A stretch of DNA of 64,000 nt from Bufo bufo (Eukaryota; Chordata; Amphibia; Anura; Bufonidae), in the NCBI RefSeq assembly GCF_905171765.1, contig NC_053392.1, positions 411,856,299 to 411,920,298 of the forward strand, written 5' to 3'. Position numbers and translations under genes: made by a program. Positions 20,460 through 31,967 of this stretch are shown here, one piece after another. The notes beneath the pieces are model-generated. The model was not told the origin of the DNA. It searched no databases and worked only from the letters and a program-made list of their open reading frames with translations. Each line of letters starts with the position of its first letter. Positions within the stretch are counted from its first letter, which is position 1.

Positions 20460-22564
20460 GTACACGAACAGGCAATGCATTACAATACAAATGTATTTTA
20501 ATGCATTGCAGAGGGGATCAGACCGCCAAAAGTGAACATCAGAAATAAAGTAAAGAAAAAAAAGTTTAAAAAAATGTTTTTAATAAAGTAAAAAAAAAAC
20601 GCCTCTTTCCCCTTATTTTATAATAAAAAAACAGAAAAAACCCCCACACATATTAGGTATCGCCATGTCAGTAATGACCCGCTCTATAAATATATCACAT
20701 GATCCACCCTGTCCGATAAATACCATAAAATAAATAAAATAAAAACGGTGTAAAAAAAAACAAGTGATCAATGAGGCGTATGCCCCCCAAAATAGTACCA
20801 ATCTAACTGTCACCTCATCCCGCAAAAATGCTGGAATTGTGTAAAACTTAAGTAAATTTAAAAAAGTATACATATTAGGTATCGCCGCGTCCGTAAGAAC
20901 CAGCTCTATAAAAATATCGCATGATCTAACCTCTCACGTGAACACCGTAAAAAATAAAATTATAAAGTGTAAAAAAAAAAAGCTATTTTTTGTCACCTTA
21001 CATCACAAAAAGTGTAATAGCATGCGATCAAAAAGTCATACGTACCCCAAAATAGTGCCAATCAAACCGTCATCTCATCCCGCAAAAATCATACCCTACC
21101 CAAGATAATCACCCAAAAACTGAAAAAAACTATGGCTCTCAGACTATGGAGACACTAAAACATGATTTTTTTTGTTTCAAAAATGAAATCATTGTGTAAA
21201 GCTTACATAAATAAAAAAAAGTTGACATATTAGGTATTGCGTCGTCCATAAGAACCTGCTCTATAAAAATATCACATGAACTAACCCTTCAGGTGAACAC
21301 CGTAAAAAAAAAAAAAGGGTAAAAAAAGGCAGTCATCTCATCCTGAAAAAAATGAGCCCCTACACAAGACATAAAGCCCAAAAAATAAATAAAACTATGG
21401 CTTTCAGAATGTGGAGACACTAAAAAATCTTATTCTTTTTAAATGCTTTGTTATGTAAAACTGAAACAAATCAAAAAAAGTAGTCATATTTGGTATTTTT
21501 GCGTCCGTGACAATCTGCTGTATAAAAATACCACATGATCTAACCTGTCAGATGAATGTTGTAAATAACAAAAAATAAAAACGGTACTAAAACAGCTATT
21601 TCTTGTTACCTTGCCTCATAAAAAGTGTAATATAGAGCAACCAAAAATCATATGTACCCTAAAATAGTACCAACAAAACTGTCACCCTATCCCGTAGTTT
21701 ACAAAATGGGGTCACTTTTTTGGAGTTTCTACTCTAGGGGTGCTTCAAATGGGACATGGTGTCAAAAAACCAGTCCAGCAAAATCTGCCTTCCAAAAACC
21801 GTATGGCATTCCTTTCCTTCTGCGCCATGACATGTGACCGTACAGCAGTTTACGACCACATATGGGGTGTTTCTGTAAACTACAGAATCAGGGCCATAAA
21901 TATTGAGTTTTGTTTGGCTTTGTAACTGGAAAAAATTGATTTAAATGACATTTTTTAAATGTTATCTCTATTTTCCATTAATTCTTGTGGAACACCTTAA
22001 GGGTAACCAAAGTTTGTAAAATCAGTCTTGAATACCTTGAGTGGTGTAGTTTGTAAAATTGGGTCATTTTTGGGTGGTTTATATTATGTAAGCCTCACAA
22101 AGTGACTTCAGACCTGAACTGGTCCTGAAAAAGTGGGTTTTAGAAATTTTCTCAAAAATTTCAAGATTTGCTTCTAAACTTCTAAGCCTTGTTACGTCCC
22201 AAAAAAAAAAAATGTAATTCCTAAAATTATCCAAACATGAAGTAGACATATGGGGAATGTAAAATAATAACTATTTTTGGAGGTATTACTATCTATTATA
22301 AAAATATAGAAATCGAAATTTTGAAATTTGCTAATTTTTCAAAATGATTGGTAAATTTGGTATTTTTTTATAAAAAAAAATATTTTTTTTTACTTCATTT
22401 TACCACTGTCATGAAGTACAATATGTGACGACAAAAAATCTATCTCAGAATGGCCTGGATAAGTAAAAGCGTTTTAAAGTTATTCGCACATAAAGTGACA
22501 CTGGTCAGATTTGCAAAAAATGGCCTGGTCCTTAAGGTGAAATATGGCCATGTCCTTAAGGGGT
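20460..22564. repeat. AT-rich degenerate tandem repeats, body of the TTAA element
   Basis: The motif attaggtatcgc followed by cgctctataaa, cacatgat and ccccaaaatagtacc recurs near 20650, 20873, 21230 and 21488 with changed spacing (about 220-360 bp). Long A runs separate the units. The segment contains only short open frames with no recognisable protein. Confidence 0.75.
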
Positions 22565-22568
22565 TTAA

Positions 22569-24808
22569 TCCCAGCTAAGACGATATCCCGTCAGAGGGTA
22601 TAATAACCACAGGTGGTGTATAATCCAATAAATGTAATCACAGGGAACGACCTGTTTAAAACGTAGCCTTTAATCTAATTTAGACATAAAATAACAAAAA
22701 CTCCCACAAACATACATAGAAAAGAACAAAAAGAAGATATATTCTTGATGACATGGAAGATGATACTTGTGATCGTTCAGAAAAATACGGGTCAGAGATG
22801 GACGGTGTGGACAGAGATGGAGTCTGATCTGTCCCTATTCCTGGCCCTGGGCTAAGTAGCCCTGCCTAAGAACGGAATAGCCGCCCTGATAAGGACGATC
22901 CCGTATTCTGGAACCTCCTTGTGAAACCTGAATAGACCCTGTAATCCTGATGGTTCCCTACTGTGGGGTCTGCTCTAGGCACACAAAACAAAAAAACAAG
23001 TATAGATAACCAGTATAGAGAGCAACGGACCAACCACACTCATAGATGCTCAGTGGTGTGGGTGGAAGGCCGCCATCAATAATTATGTCATAAAGGATGC
23101 ACAGGCAGCCAAAGATATGGCTATCTGTGACTGTGCATCATCAAATGGACGAAATCACTGTGTAGACCCCACACACCAGAATCGATGTGCGACGTCAAAT
23201 CACCATGAGTCACCGTTCACATTTGTACATATCAGTGTATACTTAAGATATATATACACGTACGGCACCAGAAGCACTACATATATCAGTATGCAATCAG
23301 GTGCCAGTGTTCCAACGCGTTTCACCCTGATTGATTTTCGGGTTCCTCAGGGGACATATATCAAAGTACAATTCTGTTTATTTGGCATCAAAGAGAGGTA
23401 AACCATTGGTAGGGTCCTCAATTATGATGACACCTTTTGACCAGATCATTCACTGGTCGCATTACGTTCAATCACCCAATAGCTTTAAGTGATCAAACAC
23501 AGGGACCACAACAGGGGGCATATGGAATACGTATAAGAGAAGATTCATCTGCCAGTGTGGATATATGTCCACATAGATATCCAGGCGTAAATGATTACCA
23601 CAGAAATAGTAGTCAAAGTGACAACCTCCTACAAACAGTCACGAATGTGTGATGCCATGTGTGATGTCATGGCCAACAAGTAACAAGATACTACTTGCGT
23701 GTCCACATGCGGTCAAAGATGGCCCAGGCTGTCTGTGGAGATGATCGTATATCCGCTGTCACTCCAGCCATAGCCCGCATATACACTGTTTGAGACATAA
23801 TTGATAATAAAGATTAAATGCCAGATAGGGCCAGAAACCAACCTTTTGTAAGTGGGAGGAATCAGCCCCCAGCTATCCAAGGAACTCACAGATGGTGGTG
23901 CCTCACTGGTCCTGTGTGTGAGGTCTCCAAGCAGGGAAACCTGCTCGGTTTAAATAGCCCGCCCTTGAGAAATAGAGCAGGGGGCCGGACATCGTCCCGC
24001 CCCTCCTTTTCCATGCTAAGGTTAGGCATGGAGATATGGCCTGATCACGCCTCAAATGGGCGTGCCCGTGATGCTAGGTAGGTATGGCCAATCCCCCTGC
24101 CCACTGATACTAAGCATAGTGTACCGCCCCCGTCCCGTCACGCCTGTAAGGGGTGTGGCCCATTGGTGAGAGCGAGCCTGAGATCGGTAATCCATGCACA
24201 TCGGCCGGCCTCCGATGACGTCACCGGCCGCGCCCGATCACGTGGTATCACTGGGATAGCGTCCTCGTGCTGGAGCGCCGCCTGATGATGACGCCCATCT
24301 CCTCCGATCACATGACAGATAGGTGTAGAATGACACCGTGGGGTACCTGTGATGCAAGGTTCCCAAGTGATCAAAGTCAGGTTGTTTGTATAAAAGCACG
24401 ATTATGCCTTGATGAGAAGGACCCAGTATAGATACATAAACCCTAGTTAATAAATACCAGGCAATTAGCGCAGTATAGATGCGCGGACCATAAACCAGTT
24501 TGGTATAGATTCATAGAGTGGGGATAATACTTAAGACAGGTATTAGTCCGTAGGGACACGGTACATATACTGTACGCACCAGTATGAGGGGATATAGATA
24601 CTACAGGCTAAATAAAGCTACTAGTAGATACTCTATTATATCTTAGTGAGTAGAGTTGATGGTGTATATATATATATATAAATTGATGTTCTACATGGGA
24701 TGGATCAAAACGGCACTATAGTGGGGGTGGCCACATATCCTCCCCTTAAAATTAATACAGTGCTCAAGATATATATGTCGACCCCATGTCAAAATAGTAT
24801 ATGGCTGG
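22569..24808 (-). mobile_element. PLE 3' region with terminal repeat
   Basis: Lies downstream of the PLE coding frame that ends at 24809. It holds a hammerhead-ribozyme motif at 23308-23356, a (ta) run at 24663-24680 and no recognised gene. Open frames of 60-90 codons have no domains. The outer 3' boundary is set by the TTAA-flanked element at 22564. Confidence 0.55.
23308..23356 (-). ncRNA. Hammerhead ribozyme motif in PLE
   Basis: Minus strand: stem I half TGTCCC, core CTGAGGA (fits CUGANGA), stem II ACCC...GGGT with a 12-base loop, GAAA, then CGCGTT and the stem I partner GGAACA (5 of 6 pairs). Stem III is only the self-complementary ACGCGT, the very short form described for PLE hammerheads, which are thought to act as dimers. 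Predicted cleavage follows GTT. This is the best-preserved hammerhead in the window. Confidence 0.7.
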
Positions 24809-26326
24809 CTAGAGAAAGCAGGAGTAATCGATGTTTTCGTTCAGTCCTGCAGGTGACATGGTGTTAAGCATATGTATCCATTTTGACTCTTTCTGTCTCA
24901 GGATAGTGTCAATATCTCCTCCCCTAATGGAGTGTTTTACTGTTTCCACCATGGAGAAGCTTATCACTTTCGGGTCTCCTCCGTGTTTTAAAACCACATG
25001 CCTGGACAGAGGCTTGTCCCGCTTATGGCGAATATCGCCAATATGCTCCAGAATCCGCTTTTTAAAGGCTCTACACGTTTTGCCGATGTACCTAAGGCTG
25101 CATATACATTGGGCCATGTAGACCACGCCCACTGTATTGCAATTTGCAAAACCACGGGTCATATACGTGTGGGTCTGTTCGGTGTTTGTGAAGGATTGGC
25201 CTACTGTTATAAAGGAACAAGCCTTGCACTTTCCACATCTGTAGGTACCATTTCTCCTATCCACTAGCCACGTACCAGAGGGGGGGACTGGTTCAAAGTG
25301 GCTGTGTACCAGTTGATCCCCTATACTGCGGCCTCGCCTGAAGGTAATTGAGGGATGCTCCGGGAGAAGATCAGTCAGGTCAGGGTCAGATTTAATCAGT
25401 GACCAATATCGTCCGATGATCTGACGGACTTGGTTAGCTTCAGTGTCATATGTACCAATGATTCTAATCACTTCATCTGATGCTTTCTTCTTCCCTACAG
25501 AGTGGATTAATGTTGATCTATCACGGGATCCTGCATAGTTCCAAGCCTCATAGAGACAGTCCTCTGAGTACCCCCTCTGTTTAAACCGATGGAATAGAGT
25601 ACTGGCTTGCTTGTCAAACTCGGTTGGATCGGAGCGGTTTCTGCGGATCCGCAGAAACTGTCCTTTAGGGATCCCCTTTTTGAGTGGTTTCGGGTGAAAA
25701 CTCTCCCACCTCAATAGACTGTTTGTTGAGGTGGATTTGCGGAACAGGGTGGTAGTTAGGGTATTATTCATGTTCTTGCTAATCTGTAGATCGAGGAAAT
25801 TGATTGTTTTGGATTGTAGTTCATGGGTAAAAAATAGACCGATGTGATTAACATTCAAGTCCTTCATGAACCCATCAAAATCTTCCGCGGTACCTGACCA
25901 GAATAACAGGATGTCATCGATGAACCTCGACCAAGATATTATATGGCGGGTCCATCTCTGCATCCCTTCTGTAAAGACAATGGTGTCTTCCCACCAGCCC
26001 AGGAGCAGGTTGGCGTAGGTGGGCGCACAGGGGCTCCCCATCGCCGTGCCCCTGAGCTGGTGGTAGAACCGACCATTGAATACAAAGTAATTATGCTTCA
26101 AAGCAAAGTCCAAGAGTCTGATAACGAGGTGATTGTGCTCCCTGAGATCGGTTGATCTGGTATCCAGAAAATATTTGATTGCTGCCAAGATCTTATTATG
26201 TGGAATAGAGGTGTAAAGAGCTTCCACATCGATGGAGGCTAGCCACACACCTGGATCCAGTGAGATGCAATCTATCCGTTTCAACAGATCATTTGTGTCG
26301 CGTAAATATGAGGGAAGAGACATCAC
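24809..26326 (-). CDS. Penelope-like reverse transcriptase / GIY-YIG endonuclease, 5'-truncated
   Basis: Retroelement polyprotein that would copy its own RNA and nick target DNA. RT motifs: SIDVEALYTSIP with the first catalytic D at residue 33, QLRGTAMGSPCAPTYANL (90-107), RFIDDILLFW with the paired aspartates at 137-138, and NFLDLQIS. After a spacer come a Cys cluster CGKCKAC (364-370) and the GIY-YIG endonuclease: GVVYMAQCICSLRYIGKT (400-417), conserved R in FKKRILEHI and the glutamate in RQKESKWI (480). It ends DYSCFL. The frame stays open upstream of the first ATG to about 26399, where it reads RPIVSGIGG, the RPIVS motif of the RT fingers. The true N-terminus is lost by 5' truncation at about 26405. 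No internal stops, so recent, but the missing fingers make it inactive. Confidence 0.9.
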   Translation of the reverse strand: MMSLPSYLRDTNDLLKRIDCISLDPGVWLASIDVEALYTSIPHNKILAAIKYFLDTRSTDLREHNHLVIRLLDFALKHNYFVFNGRFYHQLRGTAMGSPCAPTYANLLLGWWEDTIVFTEGMQRWTRHIISWSRFIDDILLFWSGTAEDFDGFMKDLNVNHIGLFFTHELQSKTINFLDLQISKNMNNTLTTTLFRKSTSTNSLLRWESFHPKPLKKGIPKGQFLRIRRNRSDPTEFDKQASTLFHRFKQRGYSEDCLYEAWNYAGSRDRSTLIHSVGKKKASDEVIRIIGTYDTEANQVRQIIGRYWSLIKSDPDLTDLLPEHPSITFRRGRSIGDQLVHSHFEPVPPSGTWLVDRRNGTYRCGKCKACSFITVGQSFTNTEQTHTYMTRGFANCNTVGVVYMAQCICSLRYIGKTCRAFKKRILEHIGDIRHKRDKPLSRHVVLKHGGDPKVISFSMVETVKHSIRGGDIDTILRQKESKWIHMLNTMSPAGLNENIDYSCFL

Positions 26327-26454
26327 GAATGGGCTCAGAATCTTATCAATATAGGTGCCTATGTGTTCTGTAAGGCCCCCTATCCCAGATACAATTGGGC
26401 GACCTTAAGGGGTTAAGACCGGCGTCTAAAATGCCGGTCTTAATAAATGACCCC

Positions 26455-27177
26455 CTTCGTTCTGGTGCTGTATTTGGCTTATAGGCTTTGTTCTGCTGCT
26501 GTTTTTATGTAGTGAATGTGGTTCTGGTAATGTGTTTGACTAATAAGCTTAGTTCTGGTGCTGTATATATGTAGTGATCTTGGTTTTTCGTACTGTATTT
26601 GTGTGTTAAATGTGCATCTGATGCTATACTTTAATCCACAGTCACAGATTCTGTCAAAAAGACCTGACCAAAAAACCCTGCATGCAAGACTTTTTTATTC
26701 AATAAGTAAGCAGCTTCCTGAGAAGACCACATTGTAGTCAATGGAGTCTCTTGAGCTCAGGAGTTGGGAAATTTGTTCCCTTTAATGATCAAGCTTTTCC
26801 TACGAACTCAGTTATGTGCTATATCTGGGATTGCATATTTATGTGTGATCCCAAGCCAGCTGCCTTTTTTAACGATTTAAAGCCCATTTACCTATACCAG
26901 TATTATAAGGTAGGCGGAGTTAAACAGGTTAAGAATGGGCCGCTGCACATGGGCCAGTGCTGTGTGCTTGCCCCCCGGGCTAAAATTTGCCAGCTAGACC
27001 CTGTGTATAGGCACCTGATTATATACATCAGTTCTATATGTTAAGTATAAAATATCTGTCACCCAAGTAATAACCTACCAAAGTATTTATCTACTATTGT
27101 ATCATATTACAAGTTATAATTAGAGAGTTTTAGGATTTTTCTTTACATCTTAGATTTTATAATATTATACACTGCGT
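26455..27177 (+). repeat. Duplicated block B (copy 1)
   Basis: Matches 31195-31925, e.g. gaatgtggttctggtaatgt, gatcccaagcca and gggccgctgcacatggg. It begins with a degenerate ~40 bp repeat of ttctggtgctgtatttatg type. An open frame of 97-100 codons around 26751-27044 and 31495-31797 is conserved in both copies but differs by indels and has no domain; I do not call it a gene. Confidence 0.85.
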
Positions 27178-27179
27178 GC

Positions 27180-28733
27180 AGAATTATTAGGCAAATGAGT
27201 ATTTTGACCACATCATCCTCTTTATGCATGTTGTCTTACTCCAAGCTGTATAGGCTCGAAAGCCTACTACCAATTAAGCATATTAGGTGATGTGCATCTC
27301 TGTAATGAGAAGGGGTGTGGTCTAATGACATCAACACCCTATATTAGGTGTACATAATTATTAGGCAACTTCCTTTCCTTTGGCAAAATGGGTCAAAAGA
27401 AGGACTTGACAGGCTCAGAAAAGTCAAAAATAGTGAGATATCTTGCAGAGGGATGCAGCACTCTTAAAATTGCAAAGCTTCTGAAGCGTGATCATCGAAC
27501 AATCAAGCGTTTCATTCAAAATAGTCAACAGGGTCGCAAGAAGCGTGTGGAAAAACCAAGGCGCAAAATAACTGCCCATGAACTGAGAAAAGTCAAGCGT
27601 GCAGCTGCCAAGATGCCACTTGCCACCAGTTTGGCCATATTTCAGAGCTGCAACATCACTGGAGTGCCCAAAAGCACAAGGTGTGCAATACTCAGAGACA
27701 TGGCCAAGGTAAGAAAGGCTGAAAGACGACCACCACTGAACAAGACACACAAGCTGAAACGTCAAGACTGGGCCAAGAAATATCTCAAGACTGATTTTTC
27801 TAAGGTTTTATGGACTGATGAAATGAGAGTGAGTCTTGATGGGCCAGATGGATGGGCCCGTGGCTGGATTGGTAAAGGGCAGAGAGCTCCAGTCCGACTC
27901 AGACGCCAGCAAGGTGGAGGTGGAGTACTGGTTTGGGCTGGTATCATCAAAGATGAGCTTGTTGGGCCTTTTCGGGTTGAGGATGGAGTCAAGCTCAACT
28001 CCCAGTCCTACTGCCAGTTTCTGGAAGACACCTTCTTCAAGCAATGGTACAGGAAGAAGTCTGCATCCTTCAAGAAAAACATGATTTTCATGTAGGACAA
28101 TGCTCCATGACACGCGTCCAAGTACTCCACAGCGTGGCTGGCAAGAAAGGGTATAAAAGAAGAAAATCTAATGACATGGCCTCCTTGTTCACCTGATCTG
28201 AACCCCATTGAGAACCTGTGGTCCATCATCAAATGTGAGATTTACAAGGAGGGAAAACAGTACACCTCTCTGAACAGTGTCTGGGAGGCTGTGGTTGCTG
28301 CTGCACGCAATGTTGATGGTGAACAGATCAAAACACTGACAGAATCCATGGATGGCAGGCTTTTGAGTGTCCTTGCAAAGAAAGGTGGCTATATTGGTCA
28401 CTGATTTGTTTTTGTTTTGTTTTTGAATGTCAGAAATGTATATTTGTGAATGTTGAGATGTTATATTGGTTTCACTGGTAAAAATAAATAATTGAAATGG
28501 GTATATATTTGTTTTTTGTTAAGTTGCCTAATAATTATGCACAGTAATAGTCACCTGCACACACAGATATCCCCCTAAAATAGCTAAAACTAAAAACAAA
28601 CTAAAAACTACTTCCAAAAATATTCAGCTTTGATATTAATGAGTTTTTTTGGGTTCATTGAGAACATGGTTGTTGTTCAATAATAAAATTAATCCTCAAA
28701 AATACAACTTGCCTAATAATTCTGCACTCCCTG
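27180..28733 (+). mobile_element. Tc1/mariner element, DD37E type, copy 2
   Basis: TA at 27178-27179 and 28734-28735, with the same termini and inner direct repeats as the element at 18796-20358. The two copies are nearly identical over about 1.55 kb, so both inserted recently. Copy 2 is disabled by nonsense changes in its transposase. Confidence 0.95.
27388..28404 (+). pseudogene. Tc1/mariner transposase, DD37E, two nonsense mutations
   Basis: Same 338-codon frame as the transposase at 19014. Codon 236 is TAG (Gln in the intact copy), immediately before the second catalytic aspartate, and codon 241 is TGA (Ser in the intact copy). Other differences from the intact copy are M for I at 146, S for C at 149, C for Y at 209 and T for P at 318. 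The frame is otherwise intact to 28404. All catalytic codons are still present in the DNA, but translation would stop after 235 residues, removing the DNA-cleavage centre. Confidence 0.93.
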
Positions 28734-28735
28734 TA

Positions 28736-28951
28736 GTATAAATATTTTAGAGGTCAACAACAGGTGTGTTTTGTTTCATAATTATTTAAATAGGTTTGTC
28801 TTACTTTAGGAAATGACATTGATCATGTTGGCAAAGTTAATCGAAGACACTTACTAATGAATTGTTATTATTCATATTGCTTCCTTTGGTGGCTTGATAC
28901 ATTTTTCCATCACATTATACACTGTTAGTTTTCATGGTTACAACCACCCTG
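28736..28951. other. Short AT-rich spacer
   Basis: No feature recognised between the DD37E copy and the MITE. Confidence 0.5.
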
Positions 28952-28954
28952 TAA

Positions 28955-29398
28955 GGCCTCATGCACACGACAGTATTTTTTCACGGTCCGCAAAATGGGG
29001 TTCCGTTGTTCCGTTTCCGTTTTTGTTTCCGTGTGTCTTCCTTGATTGTTGGAGGATCACCAGACATAAAAAGTGAAAAAAAAATCTAAGTCAAGTTTGC
29101 CTTGCAAATGATAGGAAAAAAATGGACACGGATCACGGATGAGGATGACAATCTTGTGTGCCTCCGTGTTTTTTCACGGACCCATTTACTTGAATGGGTC
29201 CACGAACCGTTGTCTGTGAAAAAAATAGGACAGGTCCTATTTTTTTCACAGACTGGAAACACGGATCACGGACGCGGATGACAAACTGTGCATTTTCCGA
29301 GTTTTCAACGGACCCATTGAAAGTCAATGGGTCCGCAGAAAATCACGGAAAATGGAACGACGGACACGGAACACAACAACGGTAGTGTGCATGAGGCC
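28955..29398. mobile_element. Harbinger-like palindromic MITE
   Basis: TAA duplications at 28952-28954 and 29399-29401. Termini are GGCCTCATGCACACGAC and, inverted, GGCCTCATGCACACTAC. The interior is largely self-complementary (acggacccattgaaagtc and similar). 444 bp, non-coding. Confidence 0.85.
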
Positions 29399-29401
29399 TA
29401 A

Positions 29402-30030
29402 TCCAGCTAGAAAAAAGCACTGGGCTCTCTGGTGGCCGGGAACTTGTGAGTGTAGAGAGGACAGAGTTTTTCCCTATAGTGTAAGCATGGCCACCACTGC
29501 TGGAATGCTGGGTAGTCGTAACCATGGAACGAGCAGAGTATAACATGATGGAAAAATGAATCCAGCCAGCAAAAGAGGCAATATGAACAATCACAAAACA
29601 TCAGTAAGTGCCTTGTATCAACGTTCTCTACTTGATAAATGCCATTTGTGAAGTGAGACAACCCCTTTAATATATGAGGGAAATGAAATGCATTAAAATA
29701 ATGAAAAATGCATTTTGTAGATTTTGCTGAAGTAAGAGAGGATCTATAAAATTATACAACTCACTATGAAATCAATGAACTAATCAATAATTAGTTGTTT
29801 TTACAAGGAAATGTACATCAGAGGACTTGTAATACTTGTTTCTGCTTAGCACCACATAATATATAATGCATGTGTTAGAAATCACTATAAAAATATTACT
29901 TCATATGTAAGTCATTTTGTTTTAGGCATCATGAGCATGTGTGTGATCCAGTTTAGCCAGAACTGTAGCTAGAGCAGACAACTACTACAGGGAATTGCTC
30001 CATATGGTTTGAACTAGCAGACTGATGATT
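29402..30030 (+). repeat. Duplicated block C (copy 1), with the empty site of the 12 kb hAT
   Basis: Matches 31968-32394 and continues into 44393-44560. At about 29837-29850 it reads ggacttgtaatacttg with a single cttgtaat, the state before the hAT inserted in the other copy. Confidence 0.92.
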
Positions 30031-30041
30031 TTACATTTATT

Positions 30042-31194
30042 ATGGGTTTGGTTCTAGTGCTGTATTTATGTAGGTGCAGTGTCCTGAAATACACTGTAAA
30101 GTGTTAAAAGTGTTAATATCATTGTATTTCATGTATTTCGAATCTCATAAGGTTGGATAGGGAGTTGGAGGTCCCATGAGGCTAGTCAGGGTTGGCTTTA
30201 CCCTTCCTCTCTAGGAGGAAGATTCTGGAGTTAATGGCTGATTGCTATGGATTTAACACCTCAGAGCAGCAAGGAGAAGCTTCTGCATGGAGATTCCATT
30301 CCCTACAACCCAAGCAAGCAACTTATGTGCCAGCCCTCAGAAGGAGAAAGATCTATAAAAGGTTTACCGGACAGAAAGGATTGCTGACTTTGGCAAAGAA
30401 GGTGTTTGTCGCTAAGGCTACTTTCACACTGGCGTTTTGGCTTTACGTTTGTGAGATCTGTTCAGGGCTCTCACAAGCGGTCCAAAATGGATTAGTTTTG
30501 CCCTAAAGCATTCTGAATGGAAAAGGATCCGCTCGGAATGCATCAGTTTGCCTCAGTTTGCCTCCGTTCTGTCTCCATTCCGCTTTGGAGGCGGACATCA
30601 AAACGCTGCTTGCAGCGTTTTAGTGTTCGTCTGATGAAACTGAGCCAAATGGATCCGTTCTGACACACAATGTAAGTCAATGGGGACGGATCCGTTTTCT
30701 ATGACACAATCTGGCACAACAGAAAACGGATCCGTCCTCCATTGCCTTTCAATGGTGTTCAAGACGGATCCGTCTTGGCTATGTTAACGATAATACAAAT
30801 GTATCCGTTCTATACAGATGCAGACGGTTCTATTATCTGAACGGATCTATCTGTGCAGATCCATGACCTAATCTGGCTACAGCCTCATCTGCATGTGGTG
30901 GAAACACTGTAAGCTACAAGCTGCCCACCATAACCAAAGAACACTAGGGACCCCAGTTCAGAGACTGTATTCCTTATATATCTGATTATAAAGAAAGTGC
31001 ATCCCTTTAGGCCAGGAAAAGGAGAGATTGACCTGTCTGATTGTGATAGAGAAGCCAGCCTCCATAAACAACTTTTGGGAACTATTTGAATCAACTATAA
31101 AGCCTGCATTTCATGTGAATAGTGCCTGAGTGGGTCACCTTTTGACCAGCTTTAGTAAAGTACTGTGGATTTTTTAAACCAACACCGGTCTCAT
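30042..31194 (+). repeat. Duplicated block A' (copy 2)
   Basis: Second copy of block A (14430-15117), containing one extra MITE. No gene recognised; the open frame at 30192-30506 runs out of the block into the MITE. Confidence 0.85.
30416..30868. mobile_element. Harbinger-like MITE
   Basis: Flanked by TAA (30413-30415 and 30869-30871). The left end GGCTACTTTCACACTGGCG matches the MITE at 2843, while the right terminus is degraded. Block A at about 14800 shows the empty site. Repeated acggatccgttttct motifs fill the interior. Confidence 0.75.
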
Positions 31195-31967
31195 AGGCTT
31201 GGTTCTGCTGCTGTTTTCATGTAGTGAACGTGGTTCTGGTAATGTGTTTGACTAATAGGCTTAGTTCTGGTGCCGTATGTATGTAGTGATCTTGGTTCTC
31301 GCACTGTATTTGTGTGTTAAATGTGCATCTGATGCTATACTTTGATCGAATACTATCCATTCACATCTGTGTTTGGGGCCACAGTCACAGATTCTGTCAA
31401 AAAGACCTGACCAAAAAACTCTGAATGCAAGACTTTTTTATTCAATAAAGGAAGCAGCTTCCTGAGAAGACCCCATTGTAGTCAATGGAGTCTCTTGAGC
31501 TCAGGAGTTGGGAAATTGGTTCCCTCTCATGATCAAGCTGTTCCTACAAGCTCAGTTATGTGCTATATCTGGGATTGCATATTTGTGTGTGATCCCAAGC
31601 CAGTCAGCCAGCTGCCGCCTTTTAACGATTTAAAGCCCATATACCTATACCAGTATTATAAGGTAGGCAGAGTTAAACAGGTTAAGAATGGGCCGCTGCA
31701 CATGGGCCAGTGCTGTGTGCTTGCCCCCAGGGCTAAAATTTGCCAGCTAGACCCTGTGTATAGGCACCTGATTATATATATCAGTTCTATATGTTAAGTA
31801 TAAAATAACTGTTACCTAAGTAATAACCCACCAAAGTAGTTATCTACTATTGTATCATATTACAATTTACAATTAGAGAGTTTTAGGATTTTTCTTTACA
31901 TCTTAGATTTTATAATAATCCAGCAGATTTTATGTAATTCAGCAGCTGTGGCCGTGCTTGCACACTC
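31195..31967 (+). repeat. Duplicated block B' (copy 2)
   Basis: Second copy of block B, joined directly to A' at ...ccggtctcataggcttgg. This shows that the 15118-26454 material is extra in copy 1. Confidence 0.85.

Larger units (their letters stand above)
17012..22564. mobile_element. TTAA-flanked DNA element (piggyBac- or Kolobok-like, non-autonomous)
   Basis: Left flank TTAA (17008-17011) then CCTCTTAAGGACACAGGG. The right end is ...CATGTCCTTAAGGGGT, then TTAA (22565-22568). The inner CTTAAGGAC motif is repeated just inside the right end (gtccttaaggtg). Without the nested Tc1 elements it is about 2.4 kb. No transposase was seen. TTAA duplications occur in piggyBac and Kolobok; I cannot choose between them. 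Confidence 0.7.
15453..26452. mobile_element. MITE ends split by a large nested insertion
   Basis: The left end ggggtcctttactatcc (from about 15454) and the right end ...gccggtcttaataaatgaccccc at 26452 are imperfect inverted repeats (ggggtcNtttattaag type). A short hairpin aagaccggc/gccggtctt lies at 26416-26442. If they belong together, one MITE was split by everything from about 15790 to 26405. Confidence 0.4.

Noticed and set aside
24663..24680. (TA)n run
   Set aside because: Simple repeat of ordinary length; mentioned only within the PLE 3' region.
26751..27044. 97-codon frame repeated as 100 codons at 31495-31797
   Set aside because: Conserved only because the block is duplicated. An indel changes the frame length and no domain is seen.
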